This document shows positions 35,816 through 48,620 of a stretch of DNA of 64,000 nt, in pieces. The position numbers were made by a program, and so were the translations under genes. Every line of letters starts with the position of its first letter. Position 1 is the stretch's first letter. The notes below the pieces were generated by a model. That model saw only the letters and a program-made list of their open reading frames with translations. It made no database searches and was not told the origin of the DNA. Origin of the DNA: Microbotryum silenes-acaulis (lineage: Eukaryota; Basidiomycota; Microbotryomycetes; Microbotryales; Microbotryaceae); assembly GCA_003665825.1 (NCBI GenBank), contig QPFY01000003.1, forward strand, positions 2,046,001 through 2,110,000, written 5' to 3'.

Positions 35816-38800
35816 AGGCCCGTCCGAGTCGACTTCAGCGCGCGCGCCAACGCTCCTTTCACTCACACCACTCACTCGCCCGACCCGACTCGACTCAGCT
35901 CTGAAACCACTACACCATAACGCTCTCCCCACATCACCCAATCGGCAAGATGCAGCTCGATCACTCTCGACGGACGCTCGACGTGTGCCTTTGTGCGGGC
36001 TCACGCGGGCACGGTGCGACGTCGCACGACACGACTATCAACGACTCCAACATCGTCATCTTCAGCAAGATACGCTGAGCAGGTTGATCTGAAAGGACGT
36101 GGTCACTTTCAGCAGCGTACTAACTACGTCGATGCATCGCTCGAGCGTCCTCGGTCGGACACGTGCTCGGTCACCCAATCGCCTCGATCGCCCCGTTCGC
36201 CCTCTCGTAACCCGACCGATGAGTGTGGTGAGTACTTCACTCAGATACTTTCCAGCTCACACCCCATCCGCTCACCTCATGTTTGTCTTTGCTGCTCAGC
36301 ACTCTAGTTTAGATCGCGCGTTGGCCGACGCGCTGGCATCCGAGCTTCGCACCGAACCGCTCTGTGAGTTGTACGACCATACTCTGCGATCACAATGCCA
36401 CGTCCTCATCAGTAACATCAACATGATTGTCCCCCTTCCTGAGGCCTCGCATCGATGTACACATCACTCGACCCACATTGCCGCACTGTCGGCCTGTGAG
36501 GATCACCTCGGCCACCCCCACATCGTTCACCGTTCACTCGCGTCGTCAACGTCGACCGATCGCTCGAATGCAATCACTCGCTGTCACATCGGGTCTCTTC
36601 GACGAGTCTCACCGACGTGGCAAGCTCGGAGTTTGTCGGAACATCTGTTGCTCGACTCGGCGACCATTTGATCGATGCCCGTCCGAAGCTTCGCACCCAT
36701 CATCGACCCTCGGTCCGATCGACCGATCAACCGACCGAACTGACAAACCTCTTCCGCCCGATCTCGCCCCCGCCCCGTCCGTGCTCATCCCATCACCACG
36801 ACGTGCGAAGGAACAACTCGTTCGCCCCTAGCGGTGGCTTCCTCGACCGCCTCAACCGTCGACCTTCCACCGCACTCGTGCTCGATCGCCATAGACTCAT
36901 TGTTATCAACTGACCTGACCTACTCATCATGAGCGCCGACCCCACGATCGCCCCATTCTCGAATCCTATGGCAATTCACCTATCGATACGATTCACCTCA
37001 CCTCATCTTGTTCTGTGTCGCCGCACCCTGCTCGACACTATCCCGTGATCTTCGCATCCACACCGGCGGATTAGCTCGATCAATGAGGACCCCAGTCTGG
37101 TATGCTCTCCTCTCCAACCCGGGTCTCCATCGTCTCGAGTCCCTTCAATACTGACGCCGTTCCAAACACTGAAACACAGCATTGCCCCGACATTTTTGGC
37201 GCGCTAAATCCGACTCGCACGTCGCCATCCTCAGCTTCGCACCGACTTGCTCAAACATCGCCCCCACCCCATGCCACGAGCTTGTGATTCAATACTACGA
37301 TCGCCAATACGACTTCGCTCGACCCGAGTTCTGTCATTTTCTTGGGATCAGCTTGACTCTTCGGCGCTCTTTTTGGCTGGCTCCCCACTCGAGCCATTTC
37401 ATCGAGCAGCTTCGTCTCGGCTCGAACCGTTCGGCACTCCGATGATCAGCTGGACCCGTCCATCTCCCAGGCAACCTGCTCCGGTTATACCGAAGCGACG
37501 ATCGAGCACTACTCGATGGACGATCAAGCACCAACTGACATGGGTCCGCCTCGATGTGGCCACCCTGCCCGAATCGCCACTCGACCTCGCTCGATCAACT
37601 CGAGCTTTAACTCGACGATACTTCGAACATCGACAGCCCTTCCTTTCTGACAGCCGTCATGACCGGATCACGTGCTCGACCACCGACGACGGGCTCAGAC
37701 CGCCCACAGGGCACAGTGAACCATCCGATCGGAGCCCTCGCTTGCGACTTGCACTCTTTGCTGATGCGATCAAGATCTGTCGCGTCACTGCACAGTGTAG
37801 ACCGTTGGTCACGAACGACCCGGACTAGGAGCGCTCCTTCGAACGGAACTTCGTAGCGATGCTTACAAGCTCGCACGCCCAGCATTCGAGCCCGCAGATC
37901 ACCATCCCTCGGTACCTCTCGCCACCAGTTTGAAGCACGAGTGCGTCAATGTCGAGATGGGAGACCCGCATTGCCTCAAGCACTATCACCCTGTCTCGAC
38001 CCCGCCGCGACTCACTCAATCGCCGGCCCGCGTGGTCCGGCTCGTCGAGTCATTTGTCCAAACCACAGAGCGCTACGTTTCACCTCATGGCACCTCAACA
38101 TCCCACATGCCCGCTCGTCTTCCTTGCCGGTTAATTCGACCGGACTTGCACGCTGACTTTCGACCTCGTCGATCGCTCCGCCCGATCGACTTCACGGCAA
38201 AGCTCCCGAGATGTGCCACGGAACACCTCCTCATTGCTTCACATCTTACTCGAACTCCTTATTACGTTGTGCACGTCGAAGGATAAAGTCCCGACTCGGG
38301 CTTCTCCGGACCACTCGGCGCTCGATTTCGGCATCGGACCGTGACGATCCTTCGCACTCTCAATCGATTTCAAAGATTGGCTCGACCAGCTTGATACGGG
38401 CGATCACCATCCCATCTCTGCAAGTTGCACGTTCGTACACGCTTCAGCAACCCTGGTCATGCGGTCATGGACTGCGATCGGCGTCGCATGGTGCTCCATC
38501 TCTCGCTTCGCAGCTTACACTCACCTCGCTGGGTGCAAACGAACTCGTTTGGCAGTCACAAAGCGAGCAAACGTCCGAAAGGTTAGTGCATGCCTTCAAC
38601 CTGAAGGTCTTCCCTTCTTCCACACCTCGTGTTGCAAGTCTGTGCCCTCTTGCTTATGTCTGACTTTTATTTCGCTCCACCAGGTCTCAGATTCCGGCCT
38701 GCGCTTAACTCGACTCTTTAAACTCCAACTCGCTCGAATCCGTTTTTGGCTCTCACGAATGAATGATTGTCGACTCTTTCCAATTGAGGATCGATACTTT

Positions 38801-41445
38801 TCCGGCGAAGCTTGCTTTGCTCGACCTCGACCTCCTCTCGATCGGCCCTGACCTCAAAACTCAACTCGGTGCGATTCGACGATGGTGCAAGCTCGTATCT
38901 TTGCCGCTGCTGCCTCGGCCACCCAAGACTCGACATTCGCCGATCCTCGTACCACTCGACTCGACTCGTCTTTCTTTCACTGCACGAAGACACGACGACG
39001 CAACGCCTTGCTGCCATGGTGAAACATCACTTGCCCGGTACATGCGGCTCGACCCTACTCGACCCGGCACATGGCGTGTCACCTGGAGCCGGCTAAGGCA
39101 AGCATGACACCGTTTAGCAACTGCAACATCCTCACCCTCCCCAATTGGAACGACTCGATAAGAAGCTCCAAGATACCCACAGTTGCGTCCGGGCTATGTC
39201 GATTGCTCACTTGAGCCATCGCGACCGGAACTGCTCGACCTCGGACGACTTGCTCAGACCGCCCACCGTGAGCTGTTTCGATCTTAGCTCTCACTTGCGA
39301 CTTGCACCCCATGCTGATGAGACCAAGCTATGCCGTGTCACCGCGTACTGCAGATCGTTGGTCACGGAAGACCTGGAATGGGAACGCTTCCTCGAATGAA
39401 ACTTCGCACCGACTCGCTCACACGCTCGCATAGCCCACATCCGAGTTCGCGCATTGCCATCCCCCGGTTTCTCTTGCGACAAGCTCCCAGCACACAGACT
39501 AGTGTCGGCCTTCTTGCCAGTGGAGATCCGCCGGGGATCCTTGCTCGCCCAGCAGCTTTCGAGCCGCTGCGAACGAATTGCTCAATCGCCCGCCTTCGTC
39601 ATCCAGCTTGTCAAGGCATCCTAGATCGTCTACGTTTCACCCCATGGCACCTCAACATCCCACATTCCCGCGCTCCTTGCCGTTCAAGTTGACCGGACTT
39701 GCACGCTGGGTTCCTACCTCGTCGATCGCACCGACCAATCGACTTGCTGGCAAAGCTGTCAAGATTCCCCACGGAACGCCTCCTCATCCGTTCAAATCTT
39801 ACTCGAACACCGTCCCACGTTGCGCACGTTGATCCGTACAGCCTCGACTCGGGCTTCTTCGGGCAACTCGGCGCTCGAATTCGGTGACGATCCTTCGCAC
39901 TCTCAATCGACCTCGGCGATTCGCTCGGCCAGCTGGATATGTACAATCACCATCCCACCTCTGCGATATGCACGTTCGTACAGACTCTGGTCATTCGGTC
40001 GTGGATAGTGCTCAGCGACGCACGGTGTTCCATCCCCTCTCGCTTGGTAGCGACGAACTCGTTTGGCGGTCACTAAGCGCTCAAACGTCCGCAAGGTCAG
40101 TGCATGCCTTCAAATTGAAATGCTTTCCTTCCTCCACACCTCGTGTTGCAAGTGTGTGCACTATCGCTCATGTTTGACGGTTGAATCACTCCACCAGGCT
40201 TTAGTTCCCCAACTGCGCTCAACTCGACTCTTTGGACTCCGAACTGCTCGCAACCGTTTTCAGTCTGTCTCCCGGAAGAATGGTCGTCGACTCTTTCCAA
40301 TTGAAGTTCCAGACGTTTTTGGCGGGAGTTGCTCTGCTCGACTTTGAACTCCTCTCGATCGGTCCCGACCTAAAAACTCAACTCGGTGCGACCGATCGTT
40401 CGTCGATGAGCATGCAGGCTCTCATTTTTGCCGCTGCTACCTCCGCCACCCAAGACTCGATATTGCCGATGTCCTGTGCGAGGTGGCTTCTCCAACCATC
40501 CGAACTCTTGTGGGTGACCTAGCGCCCTGCCCGCTTGCCTCGAGAGTGAGAACAAAGGACCACCTTGACTCTTTGCCCAACTGCTCGAGCGACGTTTGCT
40601 CCTTTCACTTCTTTCCCTACATTTCTGAGGTACGATCGCATGTGTTCCTCGATGCAATACCATTCGGTCTTTGAGCTCATGTGCGTGTCTGAGAACCTTT
40701 GGATCTTCTTGAGCCATTCTTGCCGGGTTTTCCTGCGGCCTCCGACATGGTTCTCGCGCAAACGACTTCAATGGAATGTTCTTGAATCAAATCTAACATG
40801 AGCGCTGGACTACCAACTGCTGAACGCAATCAAAACTATATCGGAGTACGTCACAGTGACCCACTGGATTGATCGTATTCGTTGCTCATGTTGCCATGCG
40901 TACTCGTCGCTGCTGCCGACCGAGCTGACCTGCCGCCGTCCGTTTAGAGTGACCTTCAACCTTGCAATCGCATCCCTAGCCTTTTTACGACTATAGCAAG
41001 TAAATAAGTGTGAAAAACAGCTGCTTGCAGCGGCATGCCGTGATTCGAGACCGGAGGGTTCCTCGGCTTTCTCGTAAAGTCGAACCTCTGCCGCCCGCAT
41101 CCGTCACCGACAATCCTGACTAAAAATAAGCTTTGACACCGCAAAGCACCCCATGGATTCTTCAGTCAACGCTAAGAAATTCAACTATAAAGGTCCTCCT
41201 TCGATCGTCGAAGGATCACGATCCGATCGACCAGCGAAAAGTAAAGGAGCCGAGTTTGCGCGATCGAGAGTATCTCCGTGTCCTCGCGCGACTTTTCAAC
41301 TCCTGATCAGAAGTCGGAATTGACTTCAACAGGGTGGTCATCATGTAATAGGTCTGTCAAACGGGGTCGTACAGCTTGAAACATGCTCAAATTCGAGTGA
41401 TATTGCTTACAGCAGTGACCCGTTTGAAAGGACCCGATCGACCGA
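35816..41445 (+). repeat. R-unit 6 (about 5.6 kb)
   Basis: It enters the unit at the CGCGCGCGCCAACGCTCC block rather than at the normal start. It includes the long-version segment (36920-37970) and runs to 41445. Nearly all of it has close partners: 36005-39060 with unit 2 and 40070-41150 with unit 3. The unit is cut at GATCGACCGA, where array 3 begins; unit 3 continues past the same point (about 24502) uninterrupted. No gene is supported. Confidence 0.8.
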
Positions 41446-43616
41446 GTATATAGGTACCATAGGTGGGGTACAGCCCAATTCCGGTTTACGTTTTGGATTA
41501 GAACCCCAAATTCCCAGTGAAAATGAAAATTGACAGTGCAGGGGAAATTGCTCGTGCACTGCTGAAATCCAGTTATTTGGCAAAACCGCCAAATCGAGGT
41601 GCACGGTCAATTGCTCGTGCACGGCTGAAATCCACTTTTTCGACTCTGAAGGGCGGCACGGGTCAAAACCGTCAAATCGAGGTGCACGGTCAATTGCTCG
41701 TGCACCGCTGAAATCCACTTTTTCGGCAAAACCGCCAAATCGAGGTGCACGGTCAATTGCTCGTGCACTGCTGAAATCCACTTTTTCGACTCTGAGGGGC
41801 GGCACAAGTCAAAAACCGTCAAATCGAGGTGCACGGTCAATTGCTCGTGCACTGCTGAAATCCACTTTTTCGACGTTGAAGGGCGGCACAAGTCAAAAAC
41901 CGTCAAATCGAGGTGCACGGTCAATTGCTCGTGCACCGCTGAAATCCACTTTTTCGGCAAAACCGCCAAATCGAGGTGCACGGTCAATTGCTCGTGCACT
42001 GCTGAAATCCACTTTTTCGACGCTGAAGGGCGGCACACGTCAAAAACCGTCAAATCGAGGTGCACGGTCAATTGCTCGTGCACCGTTGAAATCCACTTTT
42101 TCGACTCTGAAGGGCGGCACAAGTCAAAAACCGTCAAATCGAGGTGCACGGTCAATTGCTCGTGCACCGCTGAAATCCACTTTTTCGGCAAAACCGCCAA
42201 ATCGAGGTGCACGGTCAATTGCTCGTGCACTGCTGAAATCCACTTTTTCGACGCCGAAGGGCGGCACGGGTCAAAAACCGTCAAATCGAGGTGCACGGTC
42301 AATTGCTCGTGCACTGCTGAAATCCACTTTTTCGACGCTGAAGGGCGGCACGGGTCAAAAACCGTCAAATCGAGGTGCACGGTCAATTGCTCGTGCACTG
42401 CTGAAATCCACTTTTTCGACGCTGAAGGGCGGCACAAGTCAAAAACCGTCAAATCGAGGTGCACGGTCAATTGCTCGTGCACTGCTGAAATCCACTTTTT
42501 CGACTCTGAAGGGCGGCACGGGTCAAAAACCGCCAAATCGAGGTGCACGGTCAATTGCTCGTGCACTGCTGAAATCCACTTTTTCGACGCCGAAGGGCGG
42601 CACGGGTCAAAAACCGTCAAATCGAGGTGCACGGTCAATTGCTCGTGCACTGCTGAAATCCACTTTTTCGACGCTGAAGGGCGGCACAAGTCAAAAACCG
42701 TCAAATCGAGGTGCACGGTCAATTGCTCGTGCACCGCTGAAATCCACTTTTTCGGCAAAACCGCCAAATCGAGGTGCACGGTCAATTGCTCGTGCACTGC
42801 TGAAATCCACTTTTTCGACGCCGAAGGGCGGCACGGGTCAAAAACCGTCAAATCGAGGTGCACGGTCAATTGCTCGTGCACTGCTGAAATCCACTTTTTC
42901 GACGCTGAAGGGCGGCACGGGTCAAAAACCGTCAAATCGAGGTGCACGGTCAATTGCTCGTGCACTGCTGAAATCCACTTTTTCGACGCTGAAGGGCGGC
43001 ACAAGTCAAAAACCGTCAAATCGAGGTGCACGGTCAATTGCTCGTGCACTGCTGAAATCCACTTTTTCGACTCTGAGGGGCGGCACAAGTCAAAAACCGT
43101 CAAATCGAGGTGCACGGTCAATTGCTCGTGCACTGCTGAAATCCACTTTTTCGACGTTGAAGGGCGGCACAAGTCAAAAACCGTCAAATCGAGGTGCACG
43201 GTCAATTGCTCGTGCACCGCTGAAATCCACTTTTTCGGCAAAACCGCCAAATCGAGGTGCACGGTCAATTGCTCGTGCACTGCTGAAATCCACTTTTTCG
43301 ACGCCGAAGGGCGGCACGGGTCAAAAACCGTCAAATCGAGGTGCACGGTCAATTGCTCGTGCACTGCTGAAATCCACTTTTTCGACGCTGAAGGGCGGCA
43401 CGGGTCAAAAACCGTCAAATCGAGGTGCACGGTCAATTGCTCGTGCACTGCTGAAATCCACTTTTTCGACGCTGAAGGGCGGCACAAGTCAAAAACCGTC
43501 AAATCGAGGTGCACGGTCAATTGCTCGTGCACTGCTGAAATCCACTTTTTCGACTCTGAAGGGCGGCACGGGTCAAAAACCGCCAAATCGAGGTGCACGG
43601 GGAATTGCTCGTGCAC
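41446..43616 (+). repeat. Satellite array 3: 84/63-bp units, 27 palindromes
   Basis: The left flank begins GTATATAGGTACCATAGG, and palindromes run from 41536 to 43616. By manual count there are about 20 long and 6 short intervals, one of the long ones 83 bp. Long units fall into subtypes (GGCACGGG, GGCACAAG and GGCACACG after AAGGGC), and blocks of several units recur in the same order, which indicates higher-order duplication. The long frames on both strands (over 600 codons) are repeat artefacts. Confidence 0.95.
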
Positions 43617-44412
43617 TCATGAAATCCACTATATATATGGGCAATTGCCAAATACCACATGGCACAGACTCCCGAGAGACGCTTGCAAAGAAGCTCGCGC
43701 GAGCATCCTGTGGCATTTGAGAGTGGGGTGGTGGGGGGCAGCCGCACTCGTAGCCTTCGGCCACCGGCGCTCGCGATCTCCCATTTCGGGCTTTGGTGTA
43801 TCGCTGGAGCTGAGGCACGGCAGACTTGAGGACTTGTAGACGTAAATAAGTGTATTGTAACTCTGTCACGATCCCAACTGGTTTGTACATGCCTAATTTG
43901 TGCGATTTTGCATTGTGCTTTGAGTATACTCAATTACACTAGTCGTTGTGGCCTTGACGACTTTGGGCCGCGCGCGCGGTCCACTGCTTCTGGTCCTCGG
44001 GCCAGAACAAATGTACGGACATGTCCGTCCGCTTGATTTTAGATACAGCTGGATCAGATAATACTGATGCTGTCGAACAATTGTATGAGTAGACTCACTA
44101 TCTGCAAGGAGAACATGATAGCATCTTATAATGATTGGAATTTTCATGTCCGTACCGCAACCCCATGTCCGTCCACTTGTCGGTCGCGGTTGCGGACATG
44201 GCGGTCTGCGGTACGGACATGGCTGGGAGATGTTCGCACACTGTCATCCGACCCACGCCGCTTCGCTCGCTCCGACATGGTCTGTGACGAGAGACAAGTG
44301 GCTGTATGAATTAAATCTTGTTTATACATCATTACATCAAAGAATTTCTAGAGATCAGCCTCGAGTGGTGATTTTGCAAGTCAAAGGCCATGTATAGTAC
44401 TAGAAAGCCATG
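43617..44412 (+). repeat. Right flank of satellite cassette 3, with inverted repeat
   Basis: This is near-identical to 6420-7212, including the 15-bp inverted repeat (arms at 44145-44159 and 44207-44221). The similarity continues into the R-unit up to about 45290, so the duplication with 6420-8100 is larger than the cassette itself. Confidence 0.8.
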
Positions 44413-47400
44413 AACGTCGGACGATCGAGTGTTGTCGCCGACAGTGCTAACGCGGCCAAGTTTCTCTGGGCACCATCACCCTATCCCTTTACTATTTCAA
44501 AGGAAGACCTTTTAACCGACCAAGAGTCGTCAGATCAACCTCACAGAGCACTGCAATGTCCGCAAACGAAGTGCCGACCGCGTCAGATTTTCACCGACGA
44601 TCTCTTGTACGAAACCTACGCTCACGCTGTGTTCACGCCGCCAGATATCACCTGAGAACTCAACTCACCTCTTGATGCATTTCACAGAATTGCGATCTGC
44701 AAGAGACAAAGACCTGCTTACGGGACACGCCCGGCGTGGCCCCAGTGAGTCTCCGAGTCGTCTACCATCCCGCGATGATCTTGCCCGTAATCGGATCAAA
44801 TACCTGCTCCCGAATACGATGTCTTCACTTCAAATCTTCCGACACAGCTCGCCTAAATTCCAAGAACAGCATTTTAGTATAGGAATGTCAATAGTACAGG
44901 CCGAATACAGTGACCTGGACGAATTGACTTTGTCGCCGCGGACGCTGCCGATTGCTCACACGGCCCGTGTCGACAAGCGCTGATACGCACTAACCTCGAA
45001 AAACACTTGCTCTCTCTAGTCCTGAAGCTCTCTCGCATCCTTGTTTGATCTTCGAATCTTGAAGTGCAACAGGTTGAATGGACTCGAGCAAATCGGAGAC
45101 CGATCTTTCGGCCGAGTGCGCCGAGCTTCGGAATCTCGCGCGGTGAGCTGATAGGCTCGACTTGACGTTCGCGTGCGCCAACGCCCCTTTCCCTCTCCCC
45201 ACTCACTCGCACCACTCGCACCACTGGCCTCGACTCGGACTCGGCACTGACCGCACCACGCCACAACTCGACGTCACATGCTTTCACATTGCTCGCATGC
45301 GCTATATCATCTGCAAAATGCAACTCGATCTCTCTCACCTACAGCTCGACGTGTCACTTCAAGCCGACTGATTCGGGCACGGTGCGACGTCGCACAACGT
45401 GGTCAACAACACTGCCATCTTCAACACGATACAACTAAGACCGCAACCTGAGAAGGCGTGATCACTTTCAGCAACGTGCTAGCTTGCGTCGATGCACCGC
45501 TCGAGCGTTCTCGGTCGGACACGTGCTCGGTCAGCGCATCGCCTCGATCACCCCGATCGCCGACTCGCTACTCGACCAATGATTGTGGTGAGCTCTTCAT
45601 TCAGATAGTGCCCAGCTCTCACTTCATTCGCTCACCTCATGTTCGTCTTTGCTGATCATCACCGCAGTTCAGATCGCGCGCTCGACATTGGCTGATTCGC
45701 CGGCAACCGAGCTTCGCACCAAACCGCTCTGTGACTTGTACGATCATACACTGCGCATTCCTCATTAGCACCATCGAAGAGATGCTCAGCTTTCCGGAGG
45801 TCTCGCATCGATGCACACGTCACTCGATCCTTGTTGCCGCACCCCAAACACTACTGTCGACCTGTGAGGATCACCTCCGCCACCCCCCACATCGTTCACC
45901 GTCGTCAACATTGACCGATCGCCCGAGTGCAATCACTCGCTGTCACATCCCTTTCTTGACCGAACCGACGGGTCTCATCGACGCGGCAAGCTCGGGGGTT
46001 GTGGCAACATCTCACGACTCGACTGATCTCGTCGATGTCGAGACCGGACACCTTCATCGGCTCAAGCACTGGCACCTCGTCTCGACCGCGCCGCGAATCG
46101 CTCAACCTCCCGCGCTTGTCATCCAGCTCGTCGAGTCATGAAGCCACTACATCTCAACTCGTCGTTCTCAACATCCCACCTTCCCGCTCGCTGTCCTCGC
46201 CATTCAACTTGATGGGACAGCTCAAGCTCTTCGATCACATCATCTAATCGACTCGACTTTCCGGCAAAATTCTCGACATTTGCCACATAACACCTCCTCA
46301 TCGCTTCCCATCTTACTCAAACTCCATCCTACGTTGCGCACGTTGAACCATCCAGTCACGCCTCGGGCTTTTCCGCACCATTCGGCGTTGGACCGTGACG
46401 ATCTTGCGCACTCACAATCGATCTCGGCGATTCACTTGACCAGCTTGATACGGGCGACCACCATCCGACCTCTGCAAGTTGCACATTCGTACCCGCTTCA
46501 GCAACCCTGGTCATGCGGTCATGGACTGCAATCGGCGTCGCATGGCGCTCCATCTCCTCTCGTTTCGCTTCTTGCACTCACCTCGCTGGGTGTCGACGAA
46601 CTCGTTTGGCAGTCACAAAGCGAGCAAACATCCGAAAGGTCAGTGCGGCCCTTCAACCTGAAGTTCTTACCTCTCTTCACACCGCGTCTGTGCCCTCTTG
46701 CTTATATTTGACTTTTCTTTCGCTCCACCAGGTCTCAGATTCCGGCCTGCGCTTAAGTCGACTCGTTAAACTGCGACTCGCTCGAAACCGTTTCTAGCTC
46801 TCATGGATGAATGAGCGTCGACTCTTTCGGATTGAGAATCGAGACCTTTTCGGCGTAATTTGCTTTGCTCGAACTCGATCTCCTCTCGATCGGCCCTGAC
46901 CTCAAAACTCAACTCGGTGCGATTCGACGATGGTGCAAGCTCGTATCTTTGCCGCTGCTGCCTCGGCCACCCAAGACTCGACATTCGCCGATCCTCGTAC
47001 CACTCGACTCGACTCGTCTTTCTTTCACTGCACGAAGACACGACGACGCAACGCTTTGCCGTCATGGTGAGACGTCACTTGCTCGGTACATGCGGCTCGA
47101 CCTTACTCGACCCGGCACTTGATGTGTCACTCGGAACCGGCTAAGGCAAGCGGAACCCATTCAGCAACTGCAACTGCAACACCCTCACCATCACCAATCG
47201 GAACGACTCGACGACGAACTCGAAGGTATCTACATATACGTCCGGGCTATGTCAATTGCTCACTTGAGCCATCGCGACCGGAATTGCTCGACCTCGGACG
47301 ACTCGCTCAGACCGCCGACCATGAGTTGTTTCGATCTGAGCTCTGGCTTGCGACTGGCCCTCCTTGCTGATGAGATCAAGATATGCCGTGTCACCGCGTA

Positions 47401-48342
47401 CTGCAGATCGTTGGTCACGGAAGACCTGGAATGGGAGCGCTCCCACCGATACGCTCACACGCTCGCACGCCCACATCCGAGTTCGTGCATTACCATTCCT
47501 CGGTTTCTCTTGCGACAAGGTCCCAGCACGCAGACTAGTTTCGGCCTTCTCGCCACGGAGATCCTTGCTCGCCCAGCAGCTTTGAACCCGCTGCGAGCGA
47601 ATTGCTCAAACGCCCGCCTCATCATCCAGCTCGTCAAGGCATCCCAGACCGTCTATGTTCATCCCATGGGACCTCAACATCCCACATTCCCGCTCGTCTC
47701 CTTGCCGTTCAAGTTGATCGGACTTGCACGCTGGCTTCCTACCTCGTCGATCGCACCGACCAATCGAGTGTCCGGCAAAGCTCTCAAGATTTCCCACGGA
47801 ACACCTCATCCGTTCACGTCTTACTCGAACACCGTCCTACGTTGCGCACGTTGATCCATACAGCCAGGACTCGGGCTTCTTCGGACCACTCGGCGCTCGA
47901 ATTTGGCTTTGGACCGAGACGATCCTTCGCACTCTCAATCGACCTCGGCGATTTGCTCGACCAGCTGGATACGTGCGATCACCATCCCACCTCTGCGACT
48001 TGCACGTTCGTGCAGACCCTGGTCATTCGGTCATGGACTACGCTCAGCCACGCACAGTGCTGCTTTCCTCGCTTCGCTTGTTCATGCACTCACCACGCAT
48101 GTGTCGACGAAGGTCACTAAGCGCGTGTACGTCTGCAAGGTCAGTGCATGCCTTCAACCCGAAGTCCTTACCTCCCTCCACACCTTGTGTTGCAAGTGTG
48201 TGCAATATTGCTCATGTTTGACAGTTGATTTGCTCCATCTGGTCTTAGACTTCCGCCTGCGCTCAACTCGACTCTTTGGACTCCAAACCGCTCGCAACCG
48301 TTTCCAGTCCGTCTCCCAGAAGAATGGTCGTCGACTCTTCAC
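44413..48342 (+). repeat. R-unit 7, truncated by the gene island
   Basis: It starts at the ACGATCGAGTG block and follows the usual order, with internal modules at about 46895 and 48290. It breaks off at GTCGTCGACTCTT near 48342; other units continue there with TCCAATTGAGG. No gene is supported. Confidence 0.75.
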
Positions 48343-48620
48343 TGAGATCCGAGCGCTGAGGGCTCAAATCGAACCGAGCTCGCAAGCTGATCCAAGGAAG
48401 CGGATCCGGTTTGAGTGAAGTGACATAAAATTGAAAACAGGGCGACATGTTAGAGAAAAGAGACTACTATTTGACAGGTCCATTAAAATCCTTGAACGAT
48501 GAAATGTTGCACTCTACGCTGAAGACTTCCACCATCGTACCATCCATGGGTTGGTTTACATTGTCAATATGATTACAGTTTCATGACATACTGCTTTTGG
48601 AAGATAGCGGATTTGAATTA
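48343..48620. other. 3' flank of the ParB-like gene and left edge of the gene island
   Basis: This is a unique, more AT-rich stretch between the broken R-unit and the stop codon of the minus-strand gene. It probably includes the 3' untranslated region. I see no open frame of note and no obvious terminal inverted repeat at the 48342/48343 boundary. Confidence 0.5.

Noticed and set aside
41607..43720. Open frames of about 669 (-) and 614 (+) codons over satellite array 3
   Set aside because: Same repeat artefact as in array 4.
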